A stretch of 64,000 bases of DNA from Andalucia godoyi. Its lineage: Eukaryota > Discoba > Jakobea > Jakobida > Andaluciidae. The first letter of the stretch is position 1. Each line of letters opens with the position of its first letter. Location: positions 50,276 through 114,275 of the forward strand of contig VRVR01000034.1 in assembly GCA_009859145.1 (NCBI GenBank). Direction: 5' to 3'. Shown here in pieces: positions 1 to 9,600 of this stretch. A model generated the notes under the pieces. That model was not told the DNA's origin and ran no database searches. It saw only the letters and a program-made list of their open reading frames with translations. The position numbers and the translations under genes are program-made.

Positions 1-627
1 AATGTGGCTGTCGCATCTTCTGGAAGCGCCCTAGCATCCTTGGTGACAGCATCGCAAGAACGAGAACCGATTCGCAACTTGGAAACGAAGTTACAGGAGG
101 TGGTTAAGCCACCGCCAAAAGTAGACCTTGATGAGATTAACGCGCTCGTTTGGAAAAGGATTGTTTCACAAGCACCTCCCTTGTCCGAAGAATTGCGAGC
201 TAGACTACGTGAGTTTCCGAATCGCAATCGAGATGAAGGCTGGATCAGCACTCAGCAAGATCATCCCGCCGCTCGGCCGCATCGGGTCAGCCGCGGTGGC
301 TCCGGTCAGCGAGCTGGGCGTGGACAGCCTGGTGGCCGAGGTGGATATCGGCATGATTCCTCTCGTGATCGACCGTATGATAGGCCGAGAGAGCGCGAGT
401 TGTATGACAGAGACAGGAGCAGAGACAGAGATCGCGATCGAGATCGAGACAGAGACAGAGAACGCGGAGATGCTCAGCGGGATGGACGGGACCGCGAATG
501 GGATCGCGAGAGAGGTAGAGAAAGATATGATGATAGGAGAGATAGGGACAATAGAGAGCGATACCGAGATCAAGACCGGGATCGCGACAGTTATTCGCGA
601 GATCGTGATCGAGATCGACGCTGGTAA
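1..627 (+). CDS. RD/RE-rich protein, 3' part of gene (5' end outside window)
   Basis: The frame is open from the first base, so the true start lies to the left and only the last 208 or so residues are seen. The first 75 residues are ordinary sequence with a short charged helix-like stretch around DEINALVWKRI. A Gly/Arg linker with several GGRGG-like groups follows. The last 95 residues are almost entirely alternating Arg and Asp/Glu (RDRDRD, RERE), ending in DRDRRW. Such tails are typical of nuclear RNA-processing proteins (SR-related factors, Fip1, U1-70K, cleavage factors) and bind RNA or other RD/RE proteins. Which of these it is cannot be told from the fragment. It converges with PRMT5 140 bp away. 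A TTGG-rich stretch lies in the spacer. Confidence 0.7.
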   Translation, partial: NVAVASSGSALASLVTASQEREPIRNLETKLQEVVKPPPKVDLDEINALVWKRIVSQAPPLSEELRARLREFPNRNRDEGWISTQQDHPAARPHRVSRGGSGQRAGRGQPGGRGGYRHDSSRDRPYDRPRERELYDRDRSRDRDRDRDRDRDRERGDAQRDGRDREWDRERGRERYDDRRDRDNRERYRDQDRDRDSYSRDRDRDRRW

Positions 628-699
628 TTGATAATTTAAAAAAGGCACAGCGGATGTCCACGACGGCTGAAAAAATGGCGCGTGTCTCCGGGGGCTAGT

Positions 700-735
700 G
701 AGCGGGTGACTGATTGGTTGGTTGGTTGGTTGTTT
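700..735 (+). repeat. TTGG repeat in the 3' spacer
   Basis: A short run of TGGT/TTGG units lies 75-105 bp after the stop of the RD/RE gene. A similar run follows the four-CBS gene at about 6284-6320. It could be a GT-rich downstream element of 3'-end formation. That role is inferred only from position and composition. Confidence 0.4.
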
Positions 736-767
736 TACGTGGATGATAATTTCTTCTTTGGATTTCC

Positions 768-2957
768 TCAGTATTTCCCAATCCAATACGATCGACCGTT
801 CGGGTTGTGAATTGTCGACTGCCGGGGAGCGTCGATGGCCCATTCGTACCAGACCTTAGTAGCGGACGACCTCCTCCACATGCACACCTTGATTATTGTC
901 CCTTTCGTGACTGGAATCGGAACGCGCAGTGGGAAAAAGATGGGAAACCAGGAAATCAAGCCTGGTGAGTGGCGCGATGGAAGGATGCCGTAAAAGATTT
1001 CCTCGAATAAGCGGCTTTCAAAGAATCCGGCCAGCCCATGCATGAGTGCGTCGGAAGTGGCAGTGAACGACAACGTGATCGAACGATCATTGTCTTTGGG
1101 ATATGCGGAAGTCGGGGAAACCGTCTGGCCTGTGTCATCCATGCGCATCAGATCCAGAGAAGCCCTTTCATTGTTCACGTCCTCTTCGGACTTTGGAAGC
1201 AAGTGCGGGTTAGGATGGATGTAATGGAAGCACCGCTTGGGCTCATCAATCAAGAAGAACCGCTTCATCTTCACGACGTACGGCGTTTCCAGAGCCGTAA
1301 AAGGACCGCCCGACAGCACAAATGACCGACATTCGGACCAGATCTTGTGCGTAGACACGGGGGCCAAGAAGGAGGTAGAGGAGCAAGGGATTGAGATGCC
1401 ATGCGGCATCTTCAACAGTCGTTGTGCACCATCCAGACACTCTGGAGACAATTCATTGTCGCCAAACGACCCGAGCAGCTCCGATACCAGAATGTCCGTC
1501 GAGTATTTGCTGGGATCGACCAAACGCATGTCCGAGTGCACAATCTCCACTTGCCCTTCCCAGTCAAGATCCTCAGCTTCATTTCGCAGCGTAATGATAG
1601 CATTCGGATTCTTTTCGACGGCAATCACACGGACTTTGCACTTGGCACGTGCAGCCCCAGATAAAGAAGCTCTCACCAAGGGGCCGCGTCCGGCCCCTAC
1701 CACCATGATTGTCACGCGGTCTTCCACAATCTTTCCTCGTTGTGACAGCGAGGGATTCTTTGTAAGCGCCGAGAACACGGCATCCTCATACAGTTTGTAC
1801 TTGATCGGATCGCGTTCGAACACTTCGTATGTTGAAGACTCCAAATGGTCCGCAAGCGGTTGCAACGGCGACTGCAGATAATCTGCAAAGGGTGCCTCGA
1901 ACGATTCCATTTCAGTCATCAATGGCAGTCCTTTGTGCAAGTGGTCGATGTACTTTCCGTACGAAACCATCGACGAAGCCTGCACGTGGCACGGTTTTCC
2001 GGTCAACAAGACGTTGGGTTGGAAAGGAAGAAACTGCAAGATAATCTGCTGGTGTTTCTTTGCCAAAACCGGAAACCCTTTCTTGTTTGGCAAAAAAATG
2101 TGCGACGGAATCACCAGCGTTCGAACCGGCTCCGCAAGCCATCGTTCCAGCCGCTTGCTGCACGCCGGAACTTCCGCAGTCAACACGAGTGCAACGGCCA
2201 AGTTCGCATTGAAATCACACTCGGTACGAATGCGATTCCACATAAGCCATGCCCAATCGACGTCGCCATCATCGGCGATACTTTCCATGCCAAGCTCGCG
2301 CTTCAGATCCTCGATCGCGTGGGCGTGCAGCACCACAGGTATGGGTACGTAAAAGAACATTCCGCTCCGTGATTTCAGAAGGTTTTCAAGAACGATTCGC
2401 CCATACGCTGCGATTCCTGCACTTGGTGTTGGGAGAATGACTGCTTGCAAGTTGAGATGTGCAGCCCACGCTATTTCTGCATTAAGGGTGTCTTCCGCTA
2501 CCTTGCGAACATTTGCGTCCGCCGACGAAAACTGGATCCATTCCGAAGTCCTGCCCAGAATGTACGACGACCAGTCTCGACTCGGCAGCTCCTTGTCCGA
2601 GCGCGTCATAGGCTGCGTCGATCTCCGCCACTCGTCTGCAAAATGACGATTTCGCGGATGAGAAATAGGAATCGCTATGAAATCAAACGACGAGTCAATC
2701 GCAGAATCCAAAACCGTTCCAAGATGAGAAACGCTCGGAACATCCAACCCCACAAACGGCGTCGGATGCGCTGTCCCACCCCCACTCGCAGTCGCAACAG
2801 CAGCAGAACCACTAGTACCATCCTCGACGTCCTCGTCGTGAGAACGGGCGACTACCTTGGGTGATTTTCCTTTTGTTGTCTGCAAAGAAGGCGATTCGCC
2901 CTTCGCCTGACCACTACTGCCACCACCACTCGACTCTTTCTTTCGCCCCTTGTTCAT
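768..2957 (-). CDS. PRMT5: Protein arginine methyltransferase 5 (type II)
   Basis: 729 residues; family members are usually about 640. It transfers methyl groups from S-adenosylmethionine to arginine, giving symmetric dimethylarginine on histones and Sm proteins. A Ser/Gly-rich N-terminal extension (residues 1-70) is followed by the TIM-barrel region (about 75-330). The catalytic core has the SAM loop GAGRGPL near residue 420, the adenine-side AVEKNPNA, and the double-E loop SELLGSFGDNELSPE near 495. The C-terminal beta-barrel ends in the family's WYEWA and NPNGRSY motifs. The phenylalanine of TYEVFERDPIKY, the residue that biases PRMT5 to symmetric dimethylation, is kept. No intron is seen. 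The start is the first ATG, 270 bp from a GAA microsatellite. Confidence 0.97.
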   Translation of the reverse strand: MNKGRKKESSGGGSSGQAKGESPSLQTTKGKSPKVVARSHDEDVEDGTSGSAAVATASGGGTAHPTPFVGLDVPSVSHLGTVLDSAIDSSFDFIAIPISHPRNRHFADEWRRSTQPMTRSDKELPSRDWSSYILGRTSEWIQFSSADANVRKVAEDTLNAEIAWAAHLNLQAVILPTPSAGIAAYGRIVLENLLKSRSGMFFYVPIPVVLHAHAIEDLKRELGMESIADDGDVDWAWLMWNRIRTECDFNANLAVALVLTAEVPACSKRLERWLAEPVRTLVIPSHIFLPNKKGFPVLAKKHQQIILQFLPFQPNVLLTGKPCHVQASSMVSYGKYIDHLHKGLPLMTEMESFEAPFADYLQSPLQPLADHLESSTYEVFERDPIKYKLYEDAVFSALTKNPSLSQRGKIVEDRVTIMVVGAGRGPLVRASLSGAARAKCKVRVIAVEKNPNAIITLRNEAEDLDWEGQVEIVHSDMRLVDPSKYSTDILVSELLGSFGDNELSPECLDGAQRLLKMPHGISIPCSSTSFLAPVSTHKIWSECRSFVLSGGPFTALETPYVVKMKRFFLIDEPKRCFHYIHPNPHLLPKSEEDVNNERASLDLMRMDDTGQTVSPTSAYPKDNDRSITLSFTATSDALMHGLAGFFESRLFEEIFYGILPSRHSPGLISWFPIFFPLRVPIPVTKGTIIKVCMWRRSSATKVWYEWAIDAPRQSTIHNPNGRSYWIGKY

Positions 2958-3411
2958 GCTTTCTCCACCTGCTCCTAACCTCTCTTTTTTTATTAATTCT
3001 CGTGCGCGATAACTACTGCGTATCTAATGCGATTTTCATCACAAACGAAAGCTTTTTTCTTGTAAGAGCTCTTTGATGAAAAAGCGTCCTCTTCTGTTTG
3101 GTTGCACTTGCGCGATTTCTGTGTGTGCAGTCTGCATGAGTGTTAAAAAGCGGTCCGTTTTTATTTTTACTTTACAGGAGGTGAAAGACGATCAGACGAC
3201 AACGGGAAAGACGCCGAGGGGAGGGAGGAAGAAGAAGAAGAAGAAGAAGAAGAAGAAGAAGAAGAAGAAGAAGAAGAAGAAGAAGAGCGCTAGGATTTAC
3301 AAAAGTCGCAAAAAAACAAAGTAGAATGGAGGTTGCTGCAAACCCCTGCGATCCAGTTTCTTCTAGGAGAGCAATGAGAGGAAAAGAGAGGAAAGGGACG
3401 GCAGGGAGTCC
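2958..3411. other. Spacer between PRMT5 start and carrier stop, with (GAA)n
   Basis: No convincing gene. It holds AT-rich sequence upstream of PRMT5 and a purine microsatellite. It should contain the PRMT5 promoter (reading left) and the 3' flank of the carrier gene. Confidence 0.6.
3229..3285 (+). repeat. (GAA/AAG)n microsatellite, about 19 units
   Basis: Uninterrupted GAA/AGA triplets upstream of PRMT5. On the plus strand they would read as poly-lysine, but no gene is attached. Confidence 0.95.
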
Positions 3412-4357
3412 CTAGTTTTTGAGCAAGTATGCTTTTGCTTGTTCCGCCATGAAGAAGAATGTTCCGTTCGCAGGAATAGCACGGGCCATGCAGACGGAGT
3501 AGCCTCTGTAGAATCTCTTGATTCCACCGTCCTTCCAGAGTTTCTTTGCAGCGTCCATCCATCCCGAGTACTTTCTTTTGGTGGGATCCAAGGAGTCGCC
3601 ATGGATGCATCCTCGAATGGCATCCAAGGGGTATGTGAACATCCAATATGACACTCCTCCAATTGAGCCAGCAGCAAATGCATTCATATGATACTTTTCC
3701 CTCAGAACATGGAACGTTCCGAGATAGCACGCATTGGAGGGAATGTTCCGCACAATGTTTGCGCTGAGTCCATGTGTAAACACTTTGGATACCCCGTGCT
3801 GCGATACAATCTCCCTGAGTACCGTAACGACGCTTGTCTTGGGCCGCGTTTGGCACTGATTCGCAAGCAAAAGCATCGGCGACTCCACAAACGCAGCCAG
3901 AAATCCAGTCATTCCTCCTGCTGCATACGGCGAGTCCTTCGGAACAACATTCCGAGAAAGATGAAATGCAACATACAACCAACCGCGGAACACCATCGAC
4001 AGCGCAAGTGGAGACGCTACGCCTGCATAGAACCCCGGAAGACCCTCGTTCTTAAACGTCCCCTTGATGAACGATCGAACATCAGGGTACATGCGGACCT
4101 GAAGACGAGTCTTTGCCACCTAATTTGCCATTCTCATCGGAGCCACCGCCACAAAGCAAAAGTATAGTACAGTAAACAAAACAGAAAAAAAGCATTAGAT
4201 CCATTGTCGCAGTTACACCAGCACGCACGCAAGACAGGATGTATAGATGGGAAAACGCACATACCTCAAAGGGATGACCGACGAGACAAAGACCGATTCC
4301 GCCATACAGACCCGCCGCCGCATGAATTCCAATCGATTTAGCGTCTAGTCCAGACAT
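3412..4357 (-). CDS. Mitochondrial carrier family (SLC25) transporter, two exons
   Basis: Inner mitochondrial membrane solute carrier of about 266 residues, a little short for the family (about 300). Exon 1 is 4265-4357 (31 codons, ATG at 4357). The intron is 4120-4264 and reads GTATGT...TTAG in phase 0. Exon 2 is 3412-4119. The splice joins ...GHPFE to VAKTRLQ, rebuilding the first carrier signature (Px[DE]xx[KR]x[KR]). The second repeat has a degenerate form (ESPMLLLANQCQ) and the third TYPLDAIRG. The FRGWLY segment and the second repeat resemble the carnitine/ornithine branch, but the substrate cannot be fixed. An ATG-like GTG at 4119 would give a truncated protein without helix 1, so the spliced form is preferred. 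Confidence 0.88.
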
Positions 4358-4679
4358 TTCTACAAGCAGCAAACAAGATCAATACTTTCAACCCCTTTTT
4401 TTTCTTTTTTCTGTTTTTCTTTATTTGTATAAAAAAGAATTCCACACAAGGGGATCACTAGGCAGTTCGGACTTTTGGGAATTGGGGAATGCCCTCCTCT
4501 CTCCGGTGCGTCGTGCAAGCGGTTTTCGCAAAACAAAACAAAAACTGTAGTTAGACGGTGATCAACGTTGAACATCAAAACAATACGATTTTTTTCTTAC
4601 CGTGGTCAAGTCTAGAATTCTGCATTATTTTTTACTTCCTTTCATTCTATTATTTTTCTGCTTGTGTTTTTAACAAAAG

Positions 4680-4905
4680 AAAAAAAAAAAAAAGACCTTC
4701 TCGTGGATCCAAAGAGGGCATACTCAAAACCAGCCATGCCCGAAGATGCCGAGATCCAAAAAACTCGTGGTTGCGATGACCCTTTGATGCAGAGCAATCT
4801 GCATTGAAGAGCTGGTGCTCTTCCCAAATTGAATCTGTCTTCGGTGACACCTTAGCCCGATGATCAATCGTGATTCATGTTTCGGCGACCGGGTGATATT
4901 GCTTG
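4680..4905 (-). ncRNA. Putative non-coding RNA or dispersed element, copy R1
   Basis: Read on the minus strand, this segment aligns from end to end with 20805-21020 (plus strand). The best block (4773-4832) contains a perfect 7-bp inverted repeat ATGCAGA/TCTGCAT (4787-4804) and a second one, GAAGAGC/GCTCTTC (4802-4820). A second shared block (4734-4753) reads CTCGGCATCTTCGGGCATGG. The minus strand runs into 14 Ts (4680-4693), as expected of an RNA polymerase III terminator. No long frame is shared by the two copies. Conserved hairpins with variable joints suggest an RNA gene or an old SINE-like element. The class is not established. Confidence 0.4.
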
Positions 4906-5110
4906 AGCTGCGAGCAAAGGGGTGCCGACTTTTCATTCTTTTTATAAATTGTTTTATTTTTTACAGCAGAAAGTTAGCACTGATCTTAAAATAAAACTGG
5001 CGCGAACGTTTTCTATATTTGGCATGTTCCCCCGACGCTCGATTTCAAGAGAGGGATTAAAATAACCTGCGCAAACGTGGTGGGGTGTATATATGTATGT
5101 ATATATATGT

Positions 5111-5212
5111 ACTGATTCTGATTCTGATTCTGATTCTGATTCTGATTCTGATTCTGATTCTGATTCTGATTCTGATTCTGATTCTGATTCTGATTCTGAT
5201 TCTGATTCTGAT
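5111..5212 (+). repeat. (TGATTC)n hexanucleotide repeat, about 16 copies
   Basis: Perfect tandem hexamer ending 86 bp before the ATG of the CBS gene, probably within its promoter or 5' untranslated region. It translates as Ile-Leu or Arg-Ile dipeptides, which explains spurious frames on both strands. Confidence 0.97.
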
Positions 5213-5298
5213 CATTGTCAGTTCATTCTCGAAAGCACTCGTGAAAGCAGCTGCCGTTTTCCAGTTTCCTGAAACATCGACGACGTATTTCCTGAAGA

Positions 5299-6228
5299 AT
5301 GACAAACGTTCTCCGTGACCTGTACAAAAACACCAAGCTCATGAAGCTCGTGGCGGGCCAGGTTCCCGTATCGGTATCTTCGACCTCGACGATTGACGAG
5401 GCACTTCACCTGATGGCCCAACACCATGTGTCGTGCTTGCCCGTGGTTGGCACCGACGGCTCGATCTCCGGCCAGATCGACTCTTTGGACATTGTTTCGT
5501 ACATCTCGAACGTCATCCCTGACGACAAGGACTTCCAGGCGCATGCAGTTCTGTCTCTCCAGATTGCCGGCAGGGCGATCTCGCTCGTGACGGTTGGCGA
5601 AGTGGCCAATGCGTCTGGCCGCGATCCGTACATCCCGACCTCCATGGATGCTCATGCTGATCATTTGATCTCGTACTTTGCCGAGGGCCTCCACCGCGCC
5701 ATGGTGTTCGACCATGCCAACAAGCTCGCTGGAGTTGTTTCGCAAATGACGCTCGCTGCTGAACTCGCAAATGCGCTGCCGCACATGGGGTCGCTGAAGA
5801 ACATTGCGCATCGCAAGCTCCATGATCTCTATCTCGATGAAAACGGTCCGGTCACAACACTGGTTGCGTCAACACGTGTTTTCGAGGCAATTCGCTTTAT
5901 GAGCAAAACAGCCCTCTCTGCAATCGCCATTGTGGATGAACAGACGGGAAAACTGATCGGCAACTTTTCTGCAGTGGATATCGAGGGACTCTACAAGGAC
6001 TCGTACCCGAAGTTGACCCAGACCCTTCGCGAATTCCTCAGCGAGCACTCCCAGGCTTCGATGAACCCCATCACGGTCACAAAGGATGCAGAGCTCGTCA
6101 CGGCCGTCAAATCCATGGTCGACAACAAGGTCCACAGGCTCTGGATTGTCGATGCCAACGCCAAACCTGTCGCTGTATTCAGTCTGACTGACCTTTTCCG
6201 ATTGGCCCAACTTCCAGAACTGCTCTAA
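5299..6228 (+). CDS. Four-CBS-domain protein (AMPK gamma / Snf4-like)
   Basis: 309 residues made almost wholly of four CBS repeats (about 17-75, 85-160, 170-235 and 245-305), which would fold as two Bateman modules. Proteins of this size and layout are the adenine-nucleotide-sensing gamma subunits of AMP-activated kinase (Snf4) or the related Sds23 type. Repeat ends such as PVVGTDGSISGQIDSLD, FDHANKLAGVVSQMT and IVDANAKPVAVFSLTD are typical CBS strands. I see no kinase-binding feature that decides between AMPK gamma and other CBS proteins. A single exon; the ATG follows the TGATTC repeat by 86 bp. A TTGG-rich stretch lies just after the stop. Confidence 0.85.
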   Translation: MTNVLRDLYKNTKLMKLVAGQVPVSVSSTSTIDEALHLMAQHHVSCLPVVGTDGSISGQIDSLDIVSYISNVIPDDKDFQAHAVLSLQIAGRAISLVTVGEVANASGRDPYIPTSMDAHADHLISYFAEGLHRAMVFDHANKLAGVVSQMTLAAELANALPHMGSLKNIAHRKLHDLYLDENGPVTTLVASTRVFEAIRFMSKTALSAIAIVDEQTGKLIGNFSAVDIEGLYKDSYPKLTQTLREFLSEHSQASMNPITVTKDAELVTAVKSMVDNKVHRLWIVDANAKPVAVFSLTDLFRLAQLPELL

Positions 6229-6657
6229 CCACAGTCTCTTTATGTCTGATTGGTCGTTGTTACCGTTGGTGTTGGTGTTTGCTTGTCTGTTGGTTGGTTG
6301 GTTGGGTGATTGGTTGGTTTGTATACGAAAGAGTAGACGCTGCTATAAAAACTGAAAATCTGTTGGCTCAGACGAGACACTGCATCCAAGTTCTGTAAAT
6401 TGACGAATACTCTTTTTTTTCTTTTCTGTTTTCTTTGCAGTCCTCTTTTTCCGTTCTCTTTTTCAGTTTTGGGTTCTTCGGTTTTCTCGAATTCGGCTTT
6501 TCACTCGTCGATTTGTTACCTTTGCTTTTTTCGTTTTGTCGTAATCCTCCTCTTTCTTCACTTCGTTTTCAGCGTCAGAGGCAACCCACACTCCAGACGA
6601 ATCGACCGATAGAATTGGACCCATACACTCGATTGACCGTGGGAGAAAACAAAAGAA
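6229..6657. other. Spacer between CBS gene and GRIPAP1 homologue
   Basis: About 430 bp. TTGG-rich 3' flank of the CBS gene (6284-6320), then a T-rich, pyrimidine-biased promoter stretch (6410-6570) before the next start. No gene seen. Confidence 0.6.
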
Positions 6658-9600
6658 ATGAGTGTTTCGCAAGAGGACTTTTTCCGAGTTCAGACTGAAA
6701 ATCTGAATCTCAAACAGCAGAAATACGAACTGGATTCACAGGTCAAGAAACTCGCGGGAGAATGCGACCATCTAAAGAAGCAGATGGTGGAGCGTGATAA
6801 GGTGATCGCGAAACACGAAATTGTAATATCCAAGAGCAAGGAAAAGCGAGAATTCCAAGTTTTGATGGACGAAAATAACAGACTGAAACGCGAAATGGAT
6901 AATTCTCAGGATGAGCGATCGGAGCAAACTCGAGCGTTGACTGGACAAATTCGTGCTCTATACGAAGAGAATCAAAAGCTTCGTGAAGATCAGCAGAAAC
7001 AGGCGAAATCTGCAGTTGCAGTCTCAGTCGCAACCCCCGTCGCAGCCCCTGTTCCTGTTGCTGTTGCTGCTGGTTCGGTACAGTCGCAGTCGCAGTCGCA
7101 GTCGCACTCTGGAGCAGATGGAAAAGTTGTCGAGGATCTGAAAACAAAGATTGCAGCCTATGAACATCAGGTACTGGAGATGCGTTCGCAAATGATGAGC
7201 TTGCAGTCGCAGCTCAAGTCTTTCCAAGAAGAGACAACAAAGAAAACATCGGAGCTGGAGTCGGAAAGACTGCGTTCGCGCGAGCTGCAGGAAAAGGTTT
7301 CAAGGTACGCCGAGGAACTGAAGAAGGTTCAAGAAGAAAAGTCGTCGATTCACCGCACTTCGTCGGATTTCTCCAAAAAACTTGAGGACGAGCAGGCCAA
7401 GAATCGCCAGGATCTGATCCGAATCACGCGCGAGAAGAACAAGGTGATCAAGGAACTGGAAGAATCCGTTTCGGCACTCCAAGCAGAAAAGTCCTCGCTG
7501 ACTCTCGAAAAGCAAGAGTTGCAACGCGAGTCGGAGAAGTTCACAAAATTAAAGGCCGATTATGACGAACTGGACAGACAATATCGCAAGTTCGTGGACG
7601 ATGTTCAGCAAAAGCAGCGGTCAATCTCGGGTTCGCAGAGTTCGCACAACATTGCTGCGAAACCCGTCGCAAATTCTGCACCACCGCCCCTGTCTGTAGA
7701 GGATGATCCATTCGGATTCTACGGCACTGATGTTCCAGATGTGGCGAATGCCTCGCTTCCATCAGACGATCCATTCGGAGACGCTCCATCACCAGCGTCT
7801 GCTTCGGCATCCACGGCGGAGGCAGCAGCAGTCGATGACGGAATGTCTGCGCTACTGCAAGCCGAAATCGATCGCATGCGCGCGAAGATTGACGATTTGG
7901 AAAGCCAAGTTGCTTCGATGCAGGAAAAGGAAAACGACCTCCTGCGAAAGGTGAACGAGGCAACGCTGGCTGCCGGATCTGCGTCATCGTTGGCCAATCA
8001 CCGCAATGCGCAAATTGTCACGCTCGAGGAAGAGAACAGATCCCTCGAGTCTCAGATTGGATCCCTTCGTGCCGAGTCTCAAGAGCGTCTGCAAGCGAGT
8101 TCGAAACTCTCTGACGAGCTTGCAACGGCGCATCGTACTGTTCTTGAATCGGAGGCTTCCCTGGCTGCAGCACAAGAAAGAGTGGTTGCAGTGGAATCAA
8201 CTGCCCAGCAATCTGTGAAGAAAGCAAATGATCGAATTCAGGAACTGGAAGGCGAGCATGCAAAGCTGCAGGCCTCCGTCGATGATTTACGTGCAAAGCT
8301 TCTGAAGGCGGAAAAGGAGCATGCTGAAATGGCTGCCGATAACACGAAACTTCGTGATGCTGTCGCCGAGTTGGAGCGAAAGTCCGAAGAGGATCGTTTG
8401 CTTGCGAATCAGCGGTCAGAAAAGAGAACGAAGAAAATCATTGAGCTCGAGGAAAAGACAAGGATCTATGAGGATCAGTTGGAAAAGGTTGCAAAAGAGA
8501 ATGAGAATCTTACTCAGGAATTAAACATGCGACACGAAACGATTGCGGGACTGGAGCGAGAGATCAGCTCGTCGTCGACCAAGTTGTCGAAGTCGGAAGC
8601 GCAAGTGGCAGATTTGTTCAGCGAGCTTAGTGAATCCAAGGTTTCTTTGCAAAAAATTGAAGGAGAGGTCGCTTCGCTGCGAAGAAAAGTGCTGGATCAG
8701 GAATCGCTGGTGAGATCCAAGGAAGCGGAGGTGCACCGTGCGCACGAGGAAATTGCTGCCCAGAAGCGCAAAGTGGCAGACCATGAGGGAGCTGTGCACC
8801 GCAAGGATGCGGAGCTTTCCAAAGTCAATGAAGAACTCAAGCAGTCTATGTCGTCAATTCGAGAATTGCATTCCCAGATTGCAGAGAAGGATGCCGATAT
8901 GCAAAAACTGATGAATGAGGTCTCTGAGTTGACCGTTGATCTGAATGCAGCCCGCAAGGAATGCCTTGTTTATAAGGACGAAATTGCAAGCAACCAGTCC
9001 ATGATTATGGAGCTGACTGGAGAATTGTCCAGGGTGAAAACCGAGTTTGCGGAAGAAAGTGAAGAATGGAAGGGTGAAAAGGCAACATTGGAAGAGGAGA
9101 TCGCTACTGTCTCCAGTGATCTGCGACATTTACGAAAAACCCTGGAATCAGAAGAGAAGCGGTTCGCCGAGGACGAGGCGAAACTACGAGCAGAAGTTGC
9201 GCATAGAAGAGAAAATGAAAATCGTCTTGGTATGCAGTTGGCTGACGAAGAAGCAATGCATATGGAAACGAGACGTACTCTGGAGGCTCATGCTGCAGAG
9301 CTGACTAGGAAACACGAAAAGCAGGCCTTGCACTGGGCAGCAAAGGAAGCCGATATTTTGGGGCAGCTGGATGCAAAGACGATTTCGTTTGACGAGCTTC
9401 ATGAGTTGCACGAGTCTCATGCAGAGGAGTGGAAGGTCGCCAAGTCGCAGCTTGAAGCTGCCATCTCAGACCTGACGTCTCGCCTGCAGTCCCTTCATGG
9501 ACAGTTTGATGTGCTGACGAATGCTCATGCTGCTCTGACTGTCGTTTCTAATGGGCAAGCCGTTGAGATTGCCCGTCTCAATGGAGTTGTGGCGTCTCTT

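Larger units (their letters stand above)
4361..5298. other. Gene-free spacer between carrier and CBS gene
   Basis: 940 bp with no supported protein gene. It holds the promoter side of both flanking genes, the RNA-like element R1 (about 4694-4905) and a TGATTC hexanucleotide repeat. Short frames here are either microsatellite translations or overlap R1. Confidence 0.6.

Noticed and set aside
205-843. 212-codon minus-strand frame
   Set aside because: Antisense of the RD/RE repeat coding region. It reads as Ile/Ser/Val repeats and overlaps two better genes.
5085-5318. Frames of Ile-Leu and Arg-Ile dipeptides on both strands
   Set aside because: Produced entirely by the TGATTC repeat.
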